Assembly (NCBI RefSeq): GCF_000377505.1
Contig: NZ_KB898192.1
Coordinates: forward strand, 248,001-312,000
DNA: 64,000 bases
DNA from: Paenibacillus massiliensis 2301065 = DSM 16942
GTDB lineage: Bacteria > Bacillota > Bacilli > Paenibacillales > Paenibacillaceae
Reading direction: 5' to 3'
In this document: positions 7,552 through 18,444 of the stretch, piece by piece
How the letters are laid out: each line of letters begins with the position of its first letter
Numbering within the stretch: the first letter of the stretch is position 1
Program-made: the position numbers and the translations under genes
The notes under the pieces: generated by a model
Told to the model about the DNA's origin: nothing
What the model saw: the letters and a program-made list of their open reading frames with translations, nothing else
Databases searched by the model: none

Positions 7552-8355
7552 TCAGCTCACCTTATGCTCAATTCTCAGCTTGTCAGCAACCATCGCGATG
7601 AATTCGCTATTCGTAGGTTTGGACTTGCTGATGTTGATGGTGTAGCCAAACAGGTGGCTGATGGAGTCGATGTTACCACGTGTCCAGGCTACCTCAATGG
7701 CATGGCGGATGGCACGTTCAACGCGGCTTGGCGTTGTTTTGAACTTCTCTGCAATGGCTGGATACAAGGTCTTCGTGATGGCACCCAGGATCTCAATGTT
7801 GTTATACACCATCGTGATCGCTTCACGTAGATACTGATATCCTTTAATATGCGCAGGTACGCCGATTTCATGTATGATGGAGGTGATACTCGCATCCAAA
7901 TTTTTGGTTTTGCCCATTGGAACCACATTCGACTTCAGATTGGAGATCGAAGCTGAAGCCGAGCTTACAGATTGCAGACCCACCAGCTGTCTTACGCGGT
8001 TCGCCAGTACCTCCATATCGAATGGCTTGAGGATATAATAAGATGCTCCTAGTTGGACAGCTCGCTGTGTAATATTCTCTTGCCCAAAAGCTGTCAGCAT
8101 AATGATTTTGGGCTGAGGAGAAAGATTCATCTCGCGCAAGCGCTCGAGGACACCAAGTCCATCCAGATGAGGCATGATAATATCCAGAATCAGCACATCA
8201 GGAACCTTATGCAGCTCCTCAATCCGCTGTAGTACTTCTTCACCGTTAAAGGCGATACCCGTTACTTCCATATCTTCTTGATCCGATATATATTCAGCAA
8301 GCAAATTCGTGAACTCCCGGTTGTCATCAGCCAACAGAACTTCGATTTTTTGCAA
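7552..8355 (-). CDS. spo0A: Sporulation response regulator Spo0A
   Basis: A 267-residue master regulator of sporulation entry. The N-terminal receiver has the acidic pair Asp10-Asp11 (LLADDN), the phosphoacceptor Asp58 in [12 protein letters not shown] and the conserved Lys in [12 protein letters not shown]. The C-terminal effector domain contains the Spo0A recognition helix ([17 protein letters not shown]). Phosphorylated Spo0A binds TGTCGAA boxes; three such boxes lie in its own upstream region. It starts at a TTG with AAGGAGG seven bases upstream. Length and gene order (next to spoIVB and recN) are exactly as in B. subtilis. Confidence 0.99.
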   Translation of the reverse strand: MQKIEVLLADDNREFTNLLAEYISDQEDMEVTGIAFNGEEVLQRIEELHKVPDVLILDIIMPHLDGLGVLERLREMNLSPQPKIIMLTAFGQENITQRAVQLGASYYILKPFDMEVLANRVRQLVGLQSVSSASASISNLKSNVVPMGKTKNLDASITSIIHEIGVPAHIKGYQYLREAITMVYNNIEILGAITKTLYPAIAEKFKTTPSRVERAIRHAIEVAWTRGNIDSISHLFGYTINISKSKPTNSEFIAMVADKLRIEHKVS

Positions 8356-8421
8356 TGTGCTTCCTCCTTTATTCTCTGACAGGAATTTGGGTTATCATGT
8401 ATTTTTCTTCGGAGTATATAG

Positions 8422-8540
8422 TTTCGACATTAGTTATTGAATTCCTTCTGTCGAAAATTATTTTTATTTATTTTTTTCGCTACTTGTTTTATAATAAATA
8501 ATTTATTTGAAATTTCGATCTTATCTGTAGCATTTCGACA
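8422..8540 (-). promoter_or_regulatory. spo0A control region: sigma-H-like promoter and three 0A boxes
   Basis: TGTCGAA, the consensus 0A box, occurs at 8449-8455 (plus strand) and on the minus strand at 8423-8429 and 8534-8540. On the minus strand GAAGGAATT (8440-8448) fits the sigma-H -35 consensus RnAGGAwWW. GTCGAAA (8422-8428) is near the -10 consensus RnnGAAT, with 11 bases between, and it overlaps a 0A box. This parallels the sigma-H-driven, Spo0A-controlled spo0A promoter of B. subtilis. The boxes are seen directly; the promoter assignment is inferred. Confidence 0.65.
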
Positions 8541-8557
8541 AAAAAAATCTTAAGGCA

Positions 8558-9739
8558 TCAGCTCGCCTTAAGATTTTTGAGTGCTCCTTGCTTGTGAGTA
8601 ACTACGCCTGCGTCCTGTAGCATCCATTCGATGAAGCATCCATAACCGGACTTAGGATCATTCACAAATACATGAGTCACAGCCCCGATGAGCTTGCCAT
8701 TCTGAATAATAGGGCTACCGCTCATTCCCTGCACGATGCCACCAGTCTTTGCAATGAGATTGGAGTCAACAATGCGAACTACCAGACCCTTCGTTGCCGG
8801 TGAGCCTTGATTGGCTACATGAACGATTTCTGCCTTAAAGCGCTGAATGGACTGACCGTCAACAACCGTCAATATTTCAGCTGGACCTTCCTTTACTTCC
8901 TCCGCCCAACCTACCGGTATGGGTTGCTTATACAGGCTATGCTCAGGCTGAAGTGCCATTTTACCAAATATGCCGAATTGCGTATTACGTTCAATCGTGC
9001 CTAAGACCTTATTATTCTTCATAAAATGAGCTCGTTTTTCGCCTGGCTCTCCATTTTGGCTCTTGGAGATGGAGGTTACATTCGATTGTACAATTTGACC
9101 ACTACCTACGACAATTGGGGTCTGCGTATTCATGTCTGTAATGACATGGCCAAGTGCCCCATATACACCGTGATCAGGAGCAAAAAAGGTCAGCGTTCCT
9201 ACCCCTGCTGCAGAATCCCTGATGTACAAACCTAGGCGCCATGCCTTGTCCTCACGGTCATAAGCCGGCATCAGTTTAGTCTGTATACGTTCACTGCCAC
9301 GTTGCAAAGTAATTTGAAGCGGGATATGCTGTTTTCCAGCCTGCTCTACTGCCTGAGATACCAACATCAGATTATCTGGAACTGTACCGTTAATACGTGT
9401 GATCCGATCTCCAAGTCGGATGCCAGCAGCTTCACCGGGAGATAATGGTTCTTTATCGCCTTTGACCAGATGATGTCCTACGACCAGGATGCCGTCAGAT
9501 TTTACCTTGACACCAATTGTTTGTCCACCAGGATACACCTTTATTTCTGGCAGTCGGCTTAGCTCGGCTCTTCCACTGGAATGTTGTAATAATAATTTCG
9601 GAATGGTCCCCCACGTACTCGCACTATGAGAACTTGCTGCGGCAGATGCAGTACCGTGCTGGGACATGAGGATACCCACCATACATAATAGCAGGACAAG
9701 CAAAAGACCGGGCAGGTTGTTCCTGGAGTTGAAATTCAA
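8558..9739 (-). CDS. spoIVB: SpoIVB peptidase (S55 family)
   Basis: A 393-residue forespore-secreted serine protease that cleaves SpoIVFA to trigger pro-sigma-K processing. It has an N-terminal membrane signal (residues 11-26), a PDZ domain around residues 85-150 (SPGEAAGIRLGDRI), then the S55 peptidase domain. His198 (GALGHVITD), Asp325 (IVDSNL) and Ser340 (GMSGSP) keep exactly the spacing of the B. subtilis triad His236/Asp363/Ser378. The start is the TTG at 9739 with AAAGGGAG upstream. It lies between recN and spo0A as in other Bacillales. Confidence 0.98.
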   Translation of the reverse strand: MNFNSRNNLPGLLLVLLLCMVGILMSQHGTASAAASSHSASTWGTIPKLLLQHSSGRAELSRLPEIKVYPGGQTIGVKVKSDGILVVGHHLVKGDKEPLSPGEAAGIRLGDRITRINGTVPDNLMLVSQAVEQAGKQHIPLQITLQRGSERIQTKLMPAYDREDKAWRLGLYIRDSAAGVGTLTFFAPDHGVYGALGHVITDMNTQTPIVVGSGQIVQSNVTSISKSQNGEPGEKRAHFMKNNKVLGTIERNTQFGIFGKMALQPEHSLYKQPIPVGWAEEVKEGPAEILTVVDGQSIQRFKAEIVHVANQGSPATKGLVVRIVDSNLIAKTGGIVQGMSGSPIIQNGKLIGAVTHVFVNDPKSGYGCFIEWMLQDAGVVTHKQGALKNLKAS

Positions 9740-9837
9740 TGGCTGTCACGCTCCCTTTGCTTCTTTCGCTTGACGAGAAAAGGTCGTCGCCAATTGCGTA
9801 CCTATAAGGTAACCTCGCCCCCAGGCTTTTATTACTG

Positions 9838-11577
9838 TCAATCATTGTCCCGGTGCCTGTTTTCCTCCTTTTTGGCTGCAGCCAAATTGAGCATTTCTTG
9901 CGCGTGATGTAAGGTTTTTTCAGTGATCTCGACACCGCCCAGCATTCGGGCCAACTCCTTGACTCTGCCCTGCTCAGACAGTTCCTCTACATGCGTCATG
10001 GTGCGATTATCGGATATGTTCTTCTCGATTAAATACTGACTGTCAGCCATGCAAGCTACCTGCGGCAAATGTGTGATGGAGAACACCTGACAGATCGAAG
10101 ACAGACGGAACAGCTTTTCCGCAATGGACTGTGCCGCTCTTCCGCTGACTCCGGTATCAACTTCGTCGAAGATTAGTACTGGCACTTGATCGTGCCGAGC
10201 AAATATACTCTTCAGCGCCAACATAATTCTGGACATCTCGCCACCAGAAGCAATCTTGCTGAGCGGCCGCATCGGCTCACCCGGATTGGCCGAGATCAGG
10301 AACTCTGCATTATCAGTTCCCTGCTTGGTTGGACGCAATCTTCGTCCATTCCATTCATAGCCTCTCGGATCCTCCATAGGCTCAATGCGTACTTGCAGAG
10401 ATGTTCGTCCCATTTGCAGATCCTTGAGCTCTTGCTCGACCTGTGCCGCTAATTCTCCAGCGATCATCTTTCTAGCCTGTGTAAGTTCATCAGCGGTGCT
10501 TAATAGCCCATGTAGCAATTCGTCGCGACGCTTAGTTAACTGGTCCAGCCGCTCATCTTTGTTTTCCAGCGTATCCGTCTCCTGCTCAATTTGCTGGTAA
10601 TATTGCAATATATGCTCAACACTTTCGCCGTACTTACGCTTTAGTCCCATAATCATATTCAGTCGCTGTTCGATCTCCTGCAGTCGAATTGGATTGAATT
10701 CAATATTCTCCTGATAGGACCGGAGCTGAAAGGCTGCATCCTCCAGTTGGTAAAAAGCAGATTGAATCTGCTCCGCAATGGGCGCCAATTCCTTGCTGTC
10801 ATACGAAGCAATATCCTGTATCATGATGGCTGCATGACTTGCCGCGTCTAATCCACGACTATGCAATAGATCGTACGCTCCTGCCACGGCTCCCATCATT
10901 TTCTCACTATGAGATAGCTTGACCCGTTCTTCGGTTAATAATTCATCCTCACCGGATTGTAGCTGAGCTGCAGCAATCTCCTCCAGTTGAAAACGATACA
11001 TGTCAAGTAATTGAAATGACTTCTGGCTAGAAGCCTGCAGCTCCCTAAGCTCCCTCTCCGCCTGTACAAAGGACTGATATTGCTGTCTATAGCGCTGCTT
11101 CACGGGTCCGATGGTTGGCTCCCCGTATGTATCCAGCAGCGCCAGATGGCTGTCAGGCCGCAGCAGATTCTGGTGCTCATGTTGACCATGAATATTCACC
11201 AGCTGCTCGCCGACTTCACGAAGCATGCTCAGATTCACCATTTGTCCGTTAATCCGGGATGTGCTCTTGCCTTGGACGGTAACTTCCCTTCTTATAAGCA
11301 GATGCTCCTCGGGGGTGCCCTGTATACCAAGATGCTCGAGTGTATGCCAGACCGGATGATTGGAGGGCAGCTCGAACAGGGCCTCCATCTCCGCCTTCTC
11401 ACAGCCGAAGCGAACCAGATCTGCAGTCGCCCGCCCGCCTGCGATTAAAGCTAGAGCATCTATAATAATGGATTTACCTGCGCCGGTCTCTCCGGTAAGG
11501 ACATGAAAGCCCTGATGAAAATGAACATCTACCGATTCAACAACAGCCAAATTACGTATGGACAATAATACCAGCAA
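9838..11577 (-). CDS. recN: DNA repair protein RecN
   Basis: A 579-residue SMC-like ATPase recruited to double-strand breaks. The Walker A motif is at the N-terminus (GETGAGKSIIIDAL). The centre is a long coiled coil, about residues 150-400. The ABC signature (KIASGGEMSRIMLAL), Walker B (VLIFDEVDTGVSG) and the His-switch (SITHLPQVA) follow in the C-terminal lobe. The start is the TTG at 11577 after GGAGG. It sits between argR and spoIVB, a conserved order in Bacillales. Confidence 0.98.
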   Translation of the reverse strand: MLVLLSIRNLAVVESVDVHFHQGFHVLTGETGAGKSIIIDALALIAGGRATADLVRFGCEKAEMEALFELPSNHPVWHTLEHLGIQGTPEEHLLIRREVTVQGKSTSRINGQMVNLSMLREVGEQLVNIHGQHEHQNLLRPDSHLALLDTYGEPTIGPVKQRYRQQYQSFVQAERELRELQASSQKSFQLLDMYRFQLEEIAAAQLQSGEDELLTEERVKLSHSEKMMGAVAGAYDLLHSRGLDAASHAAIMIQDIASYDSKELAPIAEQIQSAFYQLEDAAFQLRSYQENIEFNPIRLQEIEQRLNMIMGLKRKYGESVEHILQYYQQIEQETDTLENKDERLDQLTKRRDELLHGLLSTADELTQARKMIAGELAAQVEQELKDLQMGRTSLQVRIEPMEDPRGYEWNGRRLRPTKQGTDNAEFLISANPGEPMRPLSKIASGGEMSRIMLALKSIFARHDQVPVLIFDEVDTGVSGRAAQSIAEKLFRLSSICQVFSITHLPQVACMADSQYLIEKNISDNRTMTHVEELSEQGRVKELARMLGGVEITEKTLHHAQEMLNLAAAKKEENRHRDND

Positions 11578-11599
11578 AGTCTAGTCCTCCTCTAGCGTG

Positions 11600-12049
11600 T
11601 CAGGAAATATAAGCCATAATCTGTTCCCGGACAGTTACACTATTCTCATCTGTACGGCAAATGATCAAAATCGTATCATCGCCACTGATCGTTCCCATGA
11701 CCTCAGGCCATTCGATATTATCCAGCAGAGCTGCAATCGAATTTGCCGTACCAGGCAAGCATTTCATGACGATCAGATTCCCCGTAATATCAATATGCAG
11801 GAAGTTATCTACCAAGGCCCGCTTCAGCTTATGTACGGGATTGTAACGCTGGTCCGTCGGAAGCGAGTATTTATACCTGCCATCATCCATGGGGATTTTG
11901 ATGAGCAGCAGTTCCTTGATATCTCTAGATACCGTTGCCTGCGTTACCTGAAATCCTGCAGCACGCAACGCATCCACCAGCTCGTCCTGTGTCTCAATCT
12001 CTTGATTCGTAATAATCTCTCGGATCTTGATATGTCGTTGGCCTTTCAT
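11600..12049 (-). CDS. argR: Arginine repressor ArgR/AhrC
   Basis: A 149-residue hexameric arginine-responsive regulator. The N-terminal winged helix includes the signature [19 protein letters not shown]. The C-terminal oligomerisation/arginine-binding domain carries [12 protein letters not shown] and the paired acidic [10 protein letters not shown], where arginine is bound. It represses arginine biosynthesis and activates catabolism in Bacillus. The ATG is preceded by GGGAGG. It lies just upstream of recN, as in B. subtilis ahrC-recN. Confidence 0.97.
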   Translation of the reverse strand: MKGQRHIKIREIITNQEIETQDELVDALRAAGFQVTQATVSRDIKELLLIKIPMDDGRYKYSLPTDQRYNPVHKLKRALVDNFLHIDITGNLIVMKCLPGTANSIAALLDNIEWPEVMGTISGDDTILIICRTDENSVTVREQIMAYIS

Positions 12050-12075
12050 ATAATTCCTCCCGTGTTCATTCTGTT

Positions 12076-12555
12076 CTACTCCGTATCATACATATCGAGG
12101 TCATGGTCCTCCGCAAGGACTATTCGCTTGATGCTTTCCTGATCTGTATCGACATACAGGATTCCTGCACAGCTGGGATAGATCAGCATGAGCGATAGAT
12201 ACTTATCCCTCATCTCTGGTCCGCTCCATTCCATCGGCTGCTTGCGTCTTGAGGTCTTCACCATATATGTGTCGTCATCCATTACAGCTATGTAATCCAT
12301 ATATAGCCGACTGTGCACCGTCTCCTTGTCGATAAGAAAAGCGAGCGGAATCCTCATCTTGCCGCCTACCACTTCATAACCAGCCTTCTCCAGTATATCG
12401 ACTGCAGGCCCGGGCTGAATCTCGTTATTAAGGGGAATCGCTTCCATCTGGCGTCGTCGTGGCTGCTCTAGCCAGTATCTCAGTCCAACATAGCCCCAGA
12501 TTAGTAAGCCTGCTGCTATGCACACCATGAGTATTGAATCATAACCCGTGTCCAT
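12076..12555 (-). CDS. Hypothetical single-pass membrane protein
   Basis: A 159-residue protein. One membrane segment at residues 8-27 ([19 protein letters not shown]) is followed by a basic stop-transfer patch (QPRRRQ) and a soluble domain of about 120 residues ([20 protein letters not shown]). The ATG at 12555 has AAGGTGG upstream. It occupies the slot between tlyA and argR, empty in B. subtilis, and probably shares transcription with argR (26-bp gap). No family function is known to me. Confidence 0.8.
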   Translation of the reverse strand: MDTGYDSILMVCIAAGLLIWGYVGLRYWLEQPRRRQMEAIPLNNEIQPGPAVDILEKAGYEVVGGKMRIPLAFLIDKETVHSRLYMDYIAVMDDDTYMVKTSRRKQPMEWSGPEMRDKYLSLMLIYPSCAGILYVDTDQESIKRIVLAEDHDLDMYDTE

Positions 12556-12886
12556 TCGACTGTATCCACCTTTTCAGCTTAGTTAGCAGTCGTGCTTGCT
12601 CATCTTAGTTGCCAATCTGCGACCTCGTCTTTCCAAGCGCTTCTATTCAAGCTATGTCCAGATGTGATAGAGAATATGTGAACGCATGACATCATTGGTA
12701 TAATTATTCACCATTATGCACTGCGTTTTCTACCATATCCTTATACGGATGACTTCTTACTAATCTAGCTGCCCACCTAGTATTCATTCTAGGCAGTTCG
12801 TCCGAATTCCTTGTTCTCTTGAATCATATTATAAGCGAACATGCGTTCTTTTATCAACCACCAAACTGAATTGCTTTTTTCTTTAC
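12556..12886 (-). promoter_or_regulatory. Promoter and long leader between tlyA and the argR operon
   Basis: On the minus strand TTGATA (12852-12857) and TATAAT (12828-12833) are separated by 18 bases, a good sigma-A promoter that restarts transcription after the tlyA terminator. The leader to the first gene is then about 265 bases. It contains a 27-codon open frame at 12704-12787, starting MNTRWAARLVRSHPYKD, without a clear ribosome binding site. That frame could be a leader peptide or chance. Nothing else is seen. Confidence 0.5.
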
Positions 12887-12909
12887 AAAAAAAGAGCTCT
12901 CAAGAGCCC
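12887..12909 (-). terminator. Intrinsic terminator after tlyA
   Basis: On the minus strand GGGCTC-TTGA-GAGCTC forms a six-pair stem directly followed by seven T residues, 27 bases past the tlyA stop. Confidence 0.85.
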
Positions 12910-12935
12910 ATAACGAGAACCCTTGAGAACCCTTG

Positions 12936-13865
12936 TTACTTCGTGCGTGAACCACTTGCCTGAAAAGTCTCACTAGCTTGCCGGATAACCTGATCAATCA
13001 GTTCCTTCCGGTGATGAACTGCAGTATTCTGAATAATTGCTTCATCATTTTCTGTAATCATATCAACATCTGAATCAGAAGCAGTGTGAATCTCCGAACC
13101 CTCACCCTCCGTTATATCCTCCGGCTCCAATCTCCAATGAGCAAGGAATTCAATGTTACCTTCGCCGCCAGTAATCGGTGAGAAAGTAAGACCTTGAAGT
13201 GACAATCCAAGCTCCGAAGCATAGTTCAGAATCGTTGTCAGAACCTCGCGGTGCGTCGCTGAATCACGCACGACACCGGATTTTCCAACCTTCTCTCTGC
13301 CCGCCTCGAATTGTGGCTTGATGAGAGCCGCAATATCCGCCGGGCGCTTGAGCAGGTTCATGAGTGGAGGAAGTATGATTTTTAAGGAGATAAACGAGAC
13401 ATCAATACTCGCAAAATCAGGAGTGGGGCCCGTCAAATCCTGCGGCTGTGTATATCGGAAATTCGTTCGTTCCATGACGCAGACCTGCTCATGATTGCGC
13501 AATGACCAATCCAATTGATTGTATCCAACGTCAATGGCATACACATAGGATGCGCCGTGCTGAAGCGCGCAATCCGTGAAGCCACCAGTAGATGAACCGA
13601 TATCCAGCATCACTCTTCCATCCATTTGAAGCTGGAACTCCCGAATGGCCTTCTCCAGCTTCAATCCCCCACGACTGACGTATGGGTGCACTGCACCCTT
13701 TACCTTCAGCTCACTATCGCGTGGAACCTTCATTCCTGCCTTCTCAATCCGTTCTCCTCCGGCCAGCACAAGCCCGGCCATAATTGCCGCCTTGGCTTTC
13801 TCACGGCTGTCATAGAAGCCTTGCTCAACTAACAGAATATCTATACGTTCTTTAGGAACTGACAT
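12936..13865 (-). CDS. tlyA: TlyA/YqxC-type rRNA methyltransferase
   Basis: A 309-residue protein. Residues 1-65 form an S4-like RNA-binding domain (RIDILLVEQGFYDSREKAKA). From about 70 to 245 lies an FtsJ-like methyltransferase fold with SAM motif LDIGSSTGGFTDCAL and motif DFASIDVSFISL. Characterised TlyA proteins 2'-O-methylate 16S and 23S rRNA. The C-terminal 60 residues are acidic, low-complexity and longer than usual (ITEGEGSEIHTASDSDVD). It is 20 bp from dxs, as in B. subtilis yqxC-dxs. Confidence 0.93.
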   Translation of the reverse strand: MSVPKERIDILLVEQGFYDSREKAKAAIMAGLVLAGGERIEKAGMKVPRDSELKVKGAVHPYVSRGGLKLEKAIREFQLQMDGRVMLDIGSSTGGFTDCALQHGASYVYAIDVGYNQLDWSLRNHEQVCVMERTNFRYTQPQDLTGPTPDFASIDVSFISLKIILPPLMNLLKRPADIAALIKPQFEAGREKVGKSGVVRDSATHREVLTTILNYASELGLSLQGLTFSPITGGEGNIEFLAHWRLEPEDITEGEGSEIHTASDSDVDMITENDEAIIQNTAVHHRKELIDQVIRQASETFQASGSRTK

Positions 13866-13884
13866 ATTTAACCCCTATTCTTGC

Positions 13885-15783
13885 TTATACTGACTGCCCG
13901 TAGCCGAAGGTCTGGGTTGTAGCAAGGGATCGTATTTCTGCACATACTGACTCTACTGTAAGTCCTGCTTCTGCCCTTTGCTCCTTGATGGAGCCATGCT
14001 CAACAAAGCAATCCGGTATGCCCAGCAAACGAATATGCATATCGAAGCTTGCCTGTCTTGCATAGAATTCCAGCACAGCGCTTCCCAGACTACCCGCCTC
14101 GGACGCTTCTTCGAGAACTACCAGCTTCGTTCCCTGGCGGGCAAGCTCCAGCAGAAGCTCCTCGTCGAGCGGCTTGAAGAAGCGGGCATTAATAATATGC
14201 ACCTGTAGACCTTCACGCTTGAGAATATCTGCAGCTTCCGTCGCAACCTGCAGCATCGGCCCTGCGGCGATAATTGCATAACCTTCGCCTTGCCGCAGAT
14301 ACTCCCATGAACCGATTGGAATCGCCTTTAGCTCCTCATCCAGTGGGACGCCCAAGATATTGACACGAGGGTAGCGATATGCGATCGGTCCGTCATTATA
14401 ATCCAGAGCTGTCTTCATCATGTGACGCAGCTCATTCTCATCCTTCGGCATCATCATGACCAGATTCGGAATATGACGCATGAAGGCCACGTCATAGACC
14501 CCGTGATGGGTCTCTCCGTCAGCACCGACGAAGCCTGCACGGTCAATCGCGAACATGACATTGGCATTGTGCCGACAAATGTCATGAACGATCTGATCGT
14601 AAGCGCGCTGCATGAAGGTAGAATACACCGCATAGACCGGCTTCATTCCCTCCATCGCCAGAGCTGCACACATCGTCGCAGCATGCTGCTCGGCAATTCC
14701 CACATCAATCATCCGGTCGGGAAACTCCTTCGAGAACGGCACCAGACCTGAACCGCCTGGCATTGCTGGCGTTACTGCGACAATGCGTTCATCCTGCTTC
14801 GCAAGCTCAATAAGTGTCTGACCAAATACCTCGGTATACATCGGGTTACCCACAGACTTGAGCACCTGACCAGACTCGATCTTGTAAGGCGAGATGCCGT
14901 GCCATTTATGCGAATCTGCTTCCGCTGGCTTGTAGCCCTTGCCCTTAGTTGTCAGCACATGTACCAGCACAGGGCCATTCACATTATCCGCTTGGTGGAA
15001 GGTCTCAATGAGCTTTGGCAGATCATGACCATCTACCGGACCTAGATAAGTGAAGCCCAGCTCCTCGAACAACACACCTGGTACCATCATGTATTTCAGA
15101 CTATCCTTGACCCGTCCAGCGGACTTGGCGAGCTTGCCCCCGATCGCTGGAATACGCTTCAATAATAGCTCCAGCTCATCCTTCGCTCTTAGATAATGCC
15201 GGTCAGATCGAATCTTGCTCAAATAATTATGCATAGCCCCGACATTTGGGGCAATGGACATCTCATTATCGTTAAGAATGACCATGAGCTTCTTGCCTTC
15301 GTGACCAATATGATTCAGGGCCTCAAAGGCCATCCCCCCTGTCAAGGCTCCATCACCAATGACAGCTATGACCTTGTTGTCCTCACCTTTAAGGTCACGG
15401 GCCAAGGCCATCCCCATCGCAGCAGACAGGGAAGTACTGCTATGACCAGCCTCCCATACATCATGCTCACTTTCATTTCGCTTGACGAAGCCGCACAATC
15501 CTCCATGCTGGCGAAGGGTATCAAAACGGTCCATACGGCCCGTCAGTATCTTATGCACATAAGCTTGATGCCCGACATCATAGATCATTTTGTCCTGTGG
15601 ACTGTCATAGCAATAATGCAGGGCGACCGTGAGCTCAACCACTCCCAGGTTCGATGCCAAGTGCCCTCCGGTGACAGACAGCTTCTCCACCAAAAATGTC
15701 CGGATTTCCTCCGAGAGAGAAGCCAACTCATCAACAGACAATGATTTCAAATCGCTTGGTTGCTTTATGTGTGGAAGCAGCAC
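13885..15783 (-). CDS. dxs: 1-Deoxy-D-xylulose-5-phosphate synthase
   Basis: A 632-residue thiamine-diphosphate enzyme condensing pyruvate and glyceraldehyde 3-phosphate, the first step of the MEP isoprenoid pathway. It shows the substrate-contacting [15 protein letters not shown], the ThDP motif ([17 protein letters not shown] to LNDNEMSI) and the transketolase Pyr domain ([17 protein letters not shown]). The frame extends to a TTG at 15807, but the GTG at 15783 has GGGGAG six bases upstream and gives the expected N-terminus [15 protein letters not shown]. It is upstream of tlyA and downstream of ispA. Confidence 0.98.
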   Translation of the reverse strand: MLLPHIKQPSDLKSLSVDELASLSEEIRTFLVEKLSVTGGHLASNLGVVELTVALHYCYDSPQDKMIYDVGHQAYVHKILTGRMDRFDTLRQHGGLCGFVKRNESEHDVWEAGHSSTSLSAAMGMALARDLKGEDNKVIAVIGDGALTGGMAFEALNHIGHEGKKLMVILNDNEMSIAPNVGAMHNYLSKIRSDRHYLRAKDELELLLKRIPAIGGKLAKSAGRVKDSLKYMMVPGVLFEELGFTYLGPVDGHDLPKLIETFHQADNVNGPVLVHVLTTKGKGYKPAEADSHKWHGISPYKIESGQVLKSVGNPMYTEVFGQTLIELAKQDERIVAVTPAMPGGSGLVPFSKEFPDRMIDVGIAEQHAATMCAALAMEGMKPVYAVYSTFMQRAYDQIVHDICRHNANVMFAIDRAGFVGADGETHHGVYDVAFMRHIPNLVMMMPKDENELRHMMKTALDYNDGPIAYRYPRVNILGVPLDEELKAIPIGSWEYLRQGEGYAIIAAGPMLQVATEAADILKREGLQVHIINARFFKPLDEELLLELARQGTKLVVLEEASEAGSLGSAVLEFYARQASFDMHIRLLGIPDCFVEHGSIKEQRAEAGLTVESVCAEIRSLATTQTFGYGQSV

Positions 15784-15920
15784 GCGAATCTCCCCGCTTT
15801 CCTTCAAGTAGTCGAATCTGTAAATGTTGCCTGATGTAATACATAGTCCATATTATATCACACAAAAATGTGCGACTCTAACAGCCACGACTCACGCTTA
15901 AGGCTACTCACTCCCCAAGC

Positions 15921-16826
15921 TTAATGATCGCGCTTCATCAGGTAGTCCGCAAGTTCCAGCAGGCGCGTCGGATCTGGGATGCCAGCCTCCACAATCGCTG
16001 TCTTGGCAGAGTGCGTAAGTCGCTCGACTTCCGCCGCCGAGGCATCCAGTCCAATAAAGTAAGGATAAGTTACCTTCTGCTGCTTTACATCGCTTTGTGT
16101 TGATTTGCCCAGCTTGTCCGTGCTTCCGGTCAGATCCAGGATATCATCCTGGATCTGGAAGGCCAGGCCGATATCACGCCCGAACGTTCGCAGCGCTTCC
16201 AGCTGTCGGTCATTCGCACCACCTATTCGCCCACCCGCGAGTAAAGAGAAGATAATGAGATCCGCCGTCTTATGCAGATGAATGTACTGAAGCTCTTCAA
16301 GGCTTGTAATCCCCTGGTCGCCAGACATATCTGCAACCTGACCGCCGACCATGCCACGAGCTCCGGCCATCTCAGACAGCTCCTCTACGATCGCGAGCAG
16401 CACATCGGCCGATACGCCAGCTTGCCTGCCTGCCTGAATAATGCAGTAGAATGCATGTGTAAGCAAGGCGTCACCAGCCAGAATAGCGGCAGCCTCTCCG
16501 TATACCTTATGGTTCGTAGGCTTGCCACGGCGCAGATCATCATCATCCATGGCAGGAAGATCATCGTGAATCAGCGAATAGGTGTGAACAACCTCCACAG
16601 CACAGGCTACTGGCATAGCTGCCTCCTGACTACCTCCAAAAGCTTCTGCTGCGGCTAATACCAGCACTGGACGCAAGCGTTTGCCGCCAGCCATTACGGA
16701 ATAATGCATGGCTTCCTTGAGCAAGACAGGAATGTCCCAATGTGCAGGGAAAATATGCGGCAATGCGCCTTCGACCGCCTCTGCGGCCTGCTGTAAATAA
16801 TGCTTAAAGGACAGCTGCGTACTCAA
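15921..16826 (-). CDS. ispA: Polyprenyl (farnesyl/geranyl) diphosphate synthase
   Basis: A 301-residue trans-prenyltransferase. The first aspartate-rich motif is in [18 protein letters not shown] and the second in [12 protein letters not shown]; the allylic chain-length region is SLIHDD. It makes farnesyl diphosphate from IPP and DMAPP for undecaprenol and quinones. The TTG start at 16826 overlaps the xseB stop (TTGA), so translation is probably coupled. The cluster order xseA-xseB-ispA-dxs matches B. subtilis. Confidence 0.96.
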   Translation of the reverse strand: MSTQLSFKHYLQQAAEAVEGALPHIFPAHWDIPVLLKEAMHYSVMAGGKRLRPVLVLAAAEAFGGSQEAAMPVACAVEVVHTYSLIHDDLPAMDDDDLRRGKPTNHKVYGEAAAILAGDALLTHAFYCIIQAGRQAGVSADVLLAIVEELSEMAGARGMVGGQVADMSGDQGITSLEELQYIHLHKTADLIIFSLLAGGRIGGANDRQLEALRTFGRDIGLAFQIQDDILDLTGSTDKLGKSTQSDVKQQKVTYPYFIGLDASAAEVERLTHSAKTAIVEAGIPDPTRLLELADYLMKRDH

Positions 16827-17080
16827 AGACTCTCACCCTCGCCCTCTTCGATGTTCCCACCGAACGGCTTCCTGCGCAGCTCGCCGTCCTCCTCTACGAT
16901 CATTTCAATCTTGCGCTCAACTTGCTCCAGCTTGGTACTGCACACTTGAGATAATTTCATGCCCTGCTGAAAAAGCTCAATCGCTTGCTCCAGCGGTACA
17001 TCCCCGTGTTCAAGTCTCCCGACAATATCCTCTAAGGCGGCCATCGCCTCTTCAAATTTAAGCTCCGTTTCCTTCGCCAC
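16823..17080 (-). CDS. xseB: Exodeoxyribonuclease VII small subunit
   Basis: An 85-residue helical protein that associates with XseA. The family signature [20 protein letters not shown], followed by [19 protein letters not shown], is intact. The GTG start lies inside the 3' end of xseA (23-bp overlap), and the stop overlaps the ispA start. The acidic C-terminal tail ([10 protein letters not shown]) is typical for the group. Confidence 0.96.
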   Translation of the reverse strand: MAKETELKFEEAMAALEDIVGRLEHGDVPLEQAIELFQQGMKLSQVCSTKLEQVERKIEMIVEEDGELRRKPFGGNIEEGEGESL

Positions 17081-18434
17081 TGCTCTTCACGTCCTCCTTC
17101 ATTCCCCAGACCTGGCAGTCGAGCTGCCCGTCGCTCAGCTTAATTTTTACCATGTCTCCTGGTTGCACATCGGTAAGTGACTTGATGAGTGTACGTTCTT
17201 GCTCGTCATAGACCAGACTATATCCCCGGCCCATGACCTTGAGCGGGCTCAAGGCATCAAGATGCCGGATATGGGCCCCCAGTCTAGCTGTCTGCTCCTT
17301 GGTTCCGGAACGAATGGCCTGTTCCAGTTGGCGACGCAGGCCATCTAGCTGCCGTCTTGCTCCCTGCACCTGCTCGCGAGGGTTATGCCGCTCCAGCGCA
17401 TGCCTCAGACGTGCATTCTGCTCTACATGAAGTCTCGCACGTCCTTGAACCGCACGACGTAGGCGTTCACGCAGACCATCGATCCGCTCAGCATGCTGCA
17501 GCATATATCTGCGCGGGAATACCAGCACAGGCGAACGCTGCAGTCGCTGCAGTCGTTCACGCTCAGACCTCGCTCGGCGCTGCACTGCCGTATTCATCCG
17601 CGACACGAACTGACGCACTTGATCAGATAGCTCACGAATGTCAGGAACAGCCAGCTCTGCTGCTGCTGTAGGTGTAGCAGCACGTAGATCTGCCGTAAAA
17701 TCAGCTATTGTAAAATCCGTCTCATGTCCTACCGCAGAAATGACAGGAATTGTTGAGCTGTAGATTGCCCGAGCTACGATCTCCTCGTTGAATGCCCACA
17801 GTTCCTCAAGTGACCCACCTCCGCGTCCCACAATCATGACATCAGCTTCAGCCAGTCGATTCACCGTCTCAATTGCCTTGACAATGGATGGAGCCGCGCC
17901 CTTGCCCTGCACCAGAACAGGATAGAGATGCACCGCTGCCTGTGGATATCTGCGACGAAGTGTAATCAGAATATCACGTACTGCTGCTCCAGTAGGTGAG
18001 GTCACAACAGCAATAACAGCCGGAATACGCGGCAGAGGACGCTTTCTCTCAGGGGCGAATAGCCCGTCTTCCTGTAGCTTCTTCTTCAACTGCTCATAGG
18101 CAAGATACAGACTACCAATTCCGTCCGGCTGCATATGCGTTGCGTAGAACTGATACTGCCCGTCACGCTCATAGACCGATACGTTACCACGAGCGATGAC
18201 TCGGGCACCTTCCTTCGGCACAAACGGCAGACGCTGATTGTGAGAAGCGAACATGATCGACTTGATCCGACTGCTCTCATCCTTCAGCGTAAAGTACATA
18301 TGACCGCTGGAGTGGTGGGTAAAGTTGGATATCTCCCCGCGAATCCACACATCGGATAGCATGGAATCGGACTCCAGCTTCATGCGTATATATCGATTCA
18401 GATCCTTGATCGAGAAGATTCTCTGCTCTCCCAT
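17058..18434 (-). CDS. xseA: Exodeoxyribonuclease VII large subunit
   Basis: A 458-residue catalytic subunit that degrades single-stranded DNA bidirectionally. An N-terminal OB-fold ([17 protein letters not shown]) is followed by the nuclease domain with [36 protein letters not shown] and [21 protein letters not shown] coiled-coil C-terminal half rich in Arg and Gln follows. The ATG at 18434 has AAGGAG upstream. It overlaps xseB and starts 10 bp after folD, indicating one operon. Confidence 0.98.
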   Translation of the reverse strand: MGEQRIFSIKDLNRYIRMKLESDSMLSDVWIRGEISNFTHHSSGHMYFTLKDESSRIKSIMFASHNQRLPFVPKEGARVIARGNVSVYERDGQYQFYATHMQPDGIGSLYLAYEQLKKKLQEDGLFAPERKRPLPRIPAVIAVVTSPTGAAVRDILITLRRRYPQAAVHLYPVLVQGKGAAPSIVKAIETVNRLAEADVMIVGRGGGSLEELWAFNEEIVARAIYSSTIPVISAVGHETDFTIADFTADLRAATPTAAAELAVPDIRELSDQVRQFVSRMNTAVQRRARSERERLQRLQRSPVLVFPRRYMLQHAERIDGLRERLRRAVQGRARLHVEQNARLRHALERHNPREQVQGARRQLDGLRRQLEQAIRSGTKEQTARLGAHIRHLDALSPLKVMGRGYSLVYDEQERTLIKSLTDVQPGDMVKIKLSDGQLDCQVWGMKEDVKSSGEGNGA

Positions 18435-18444
18435 AGTCAGCTCC

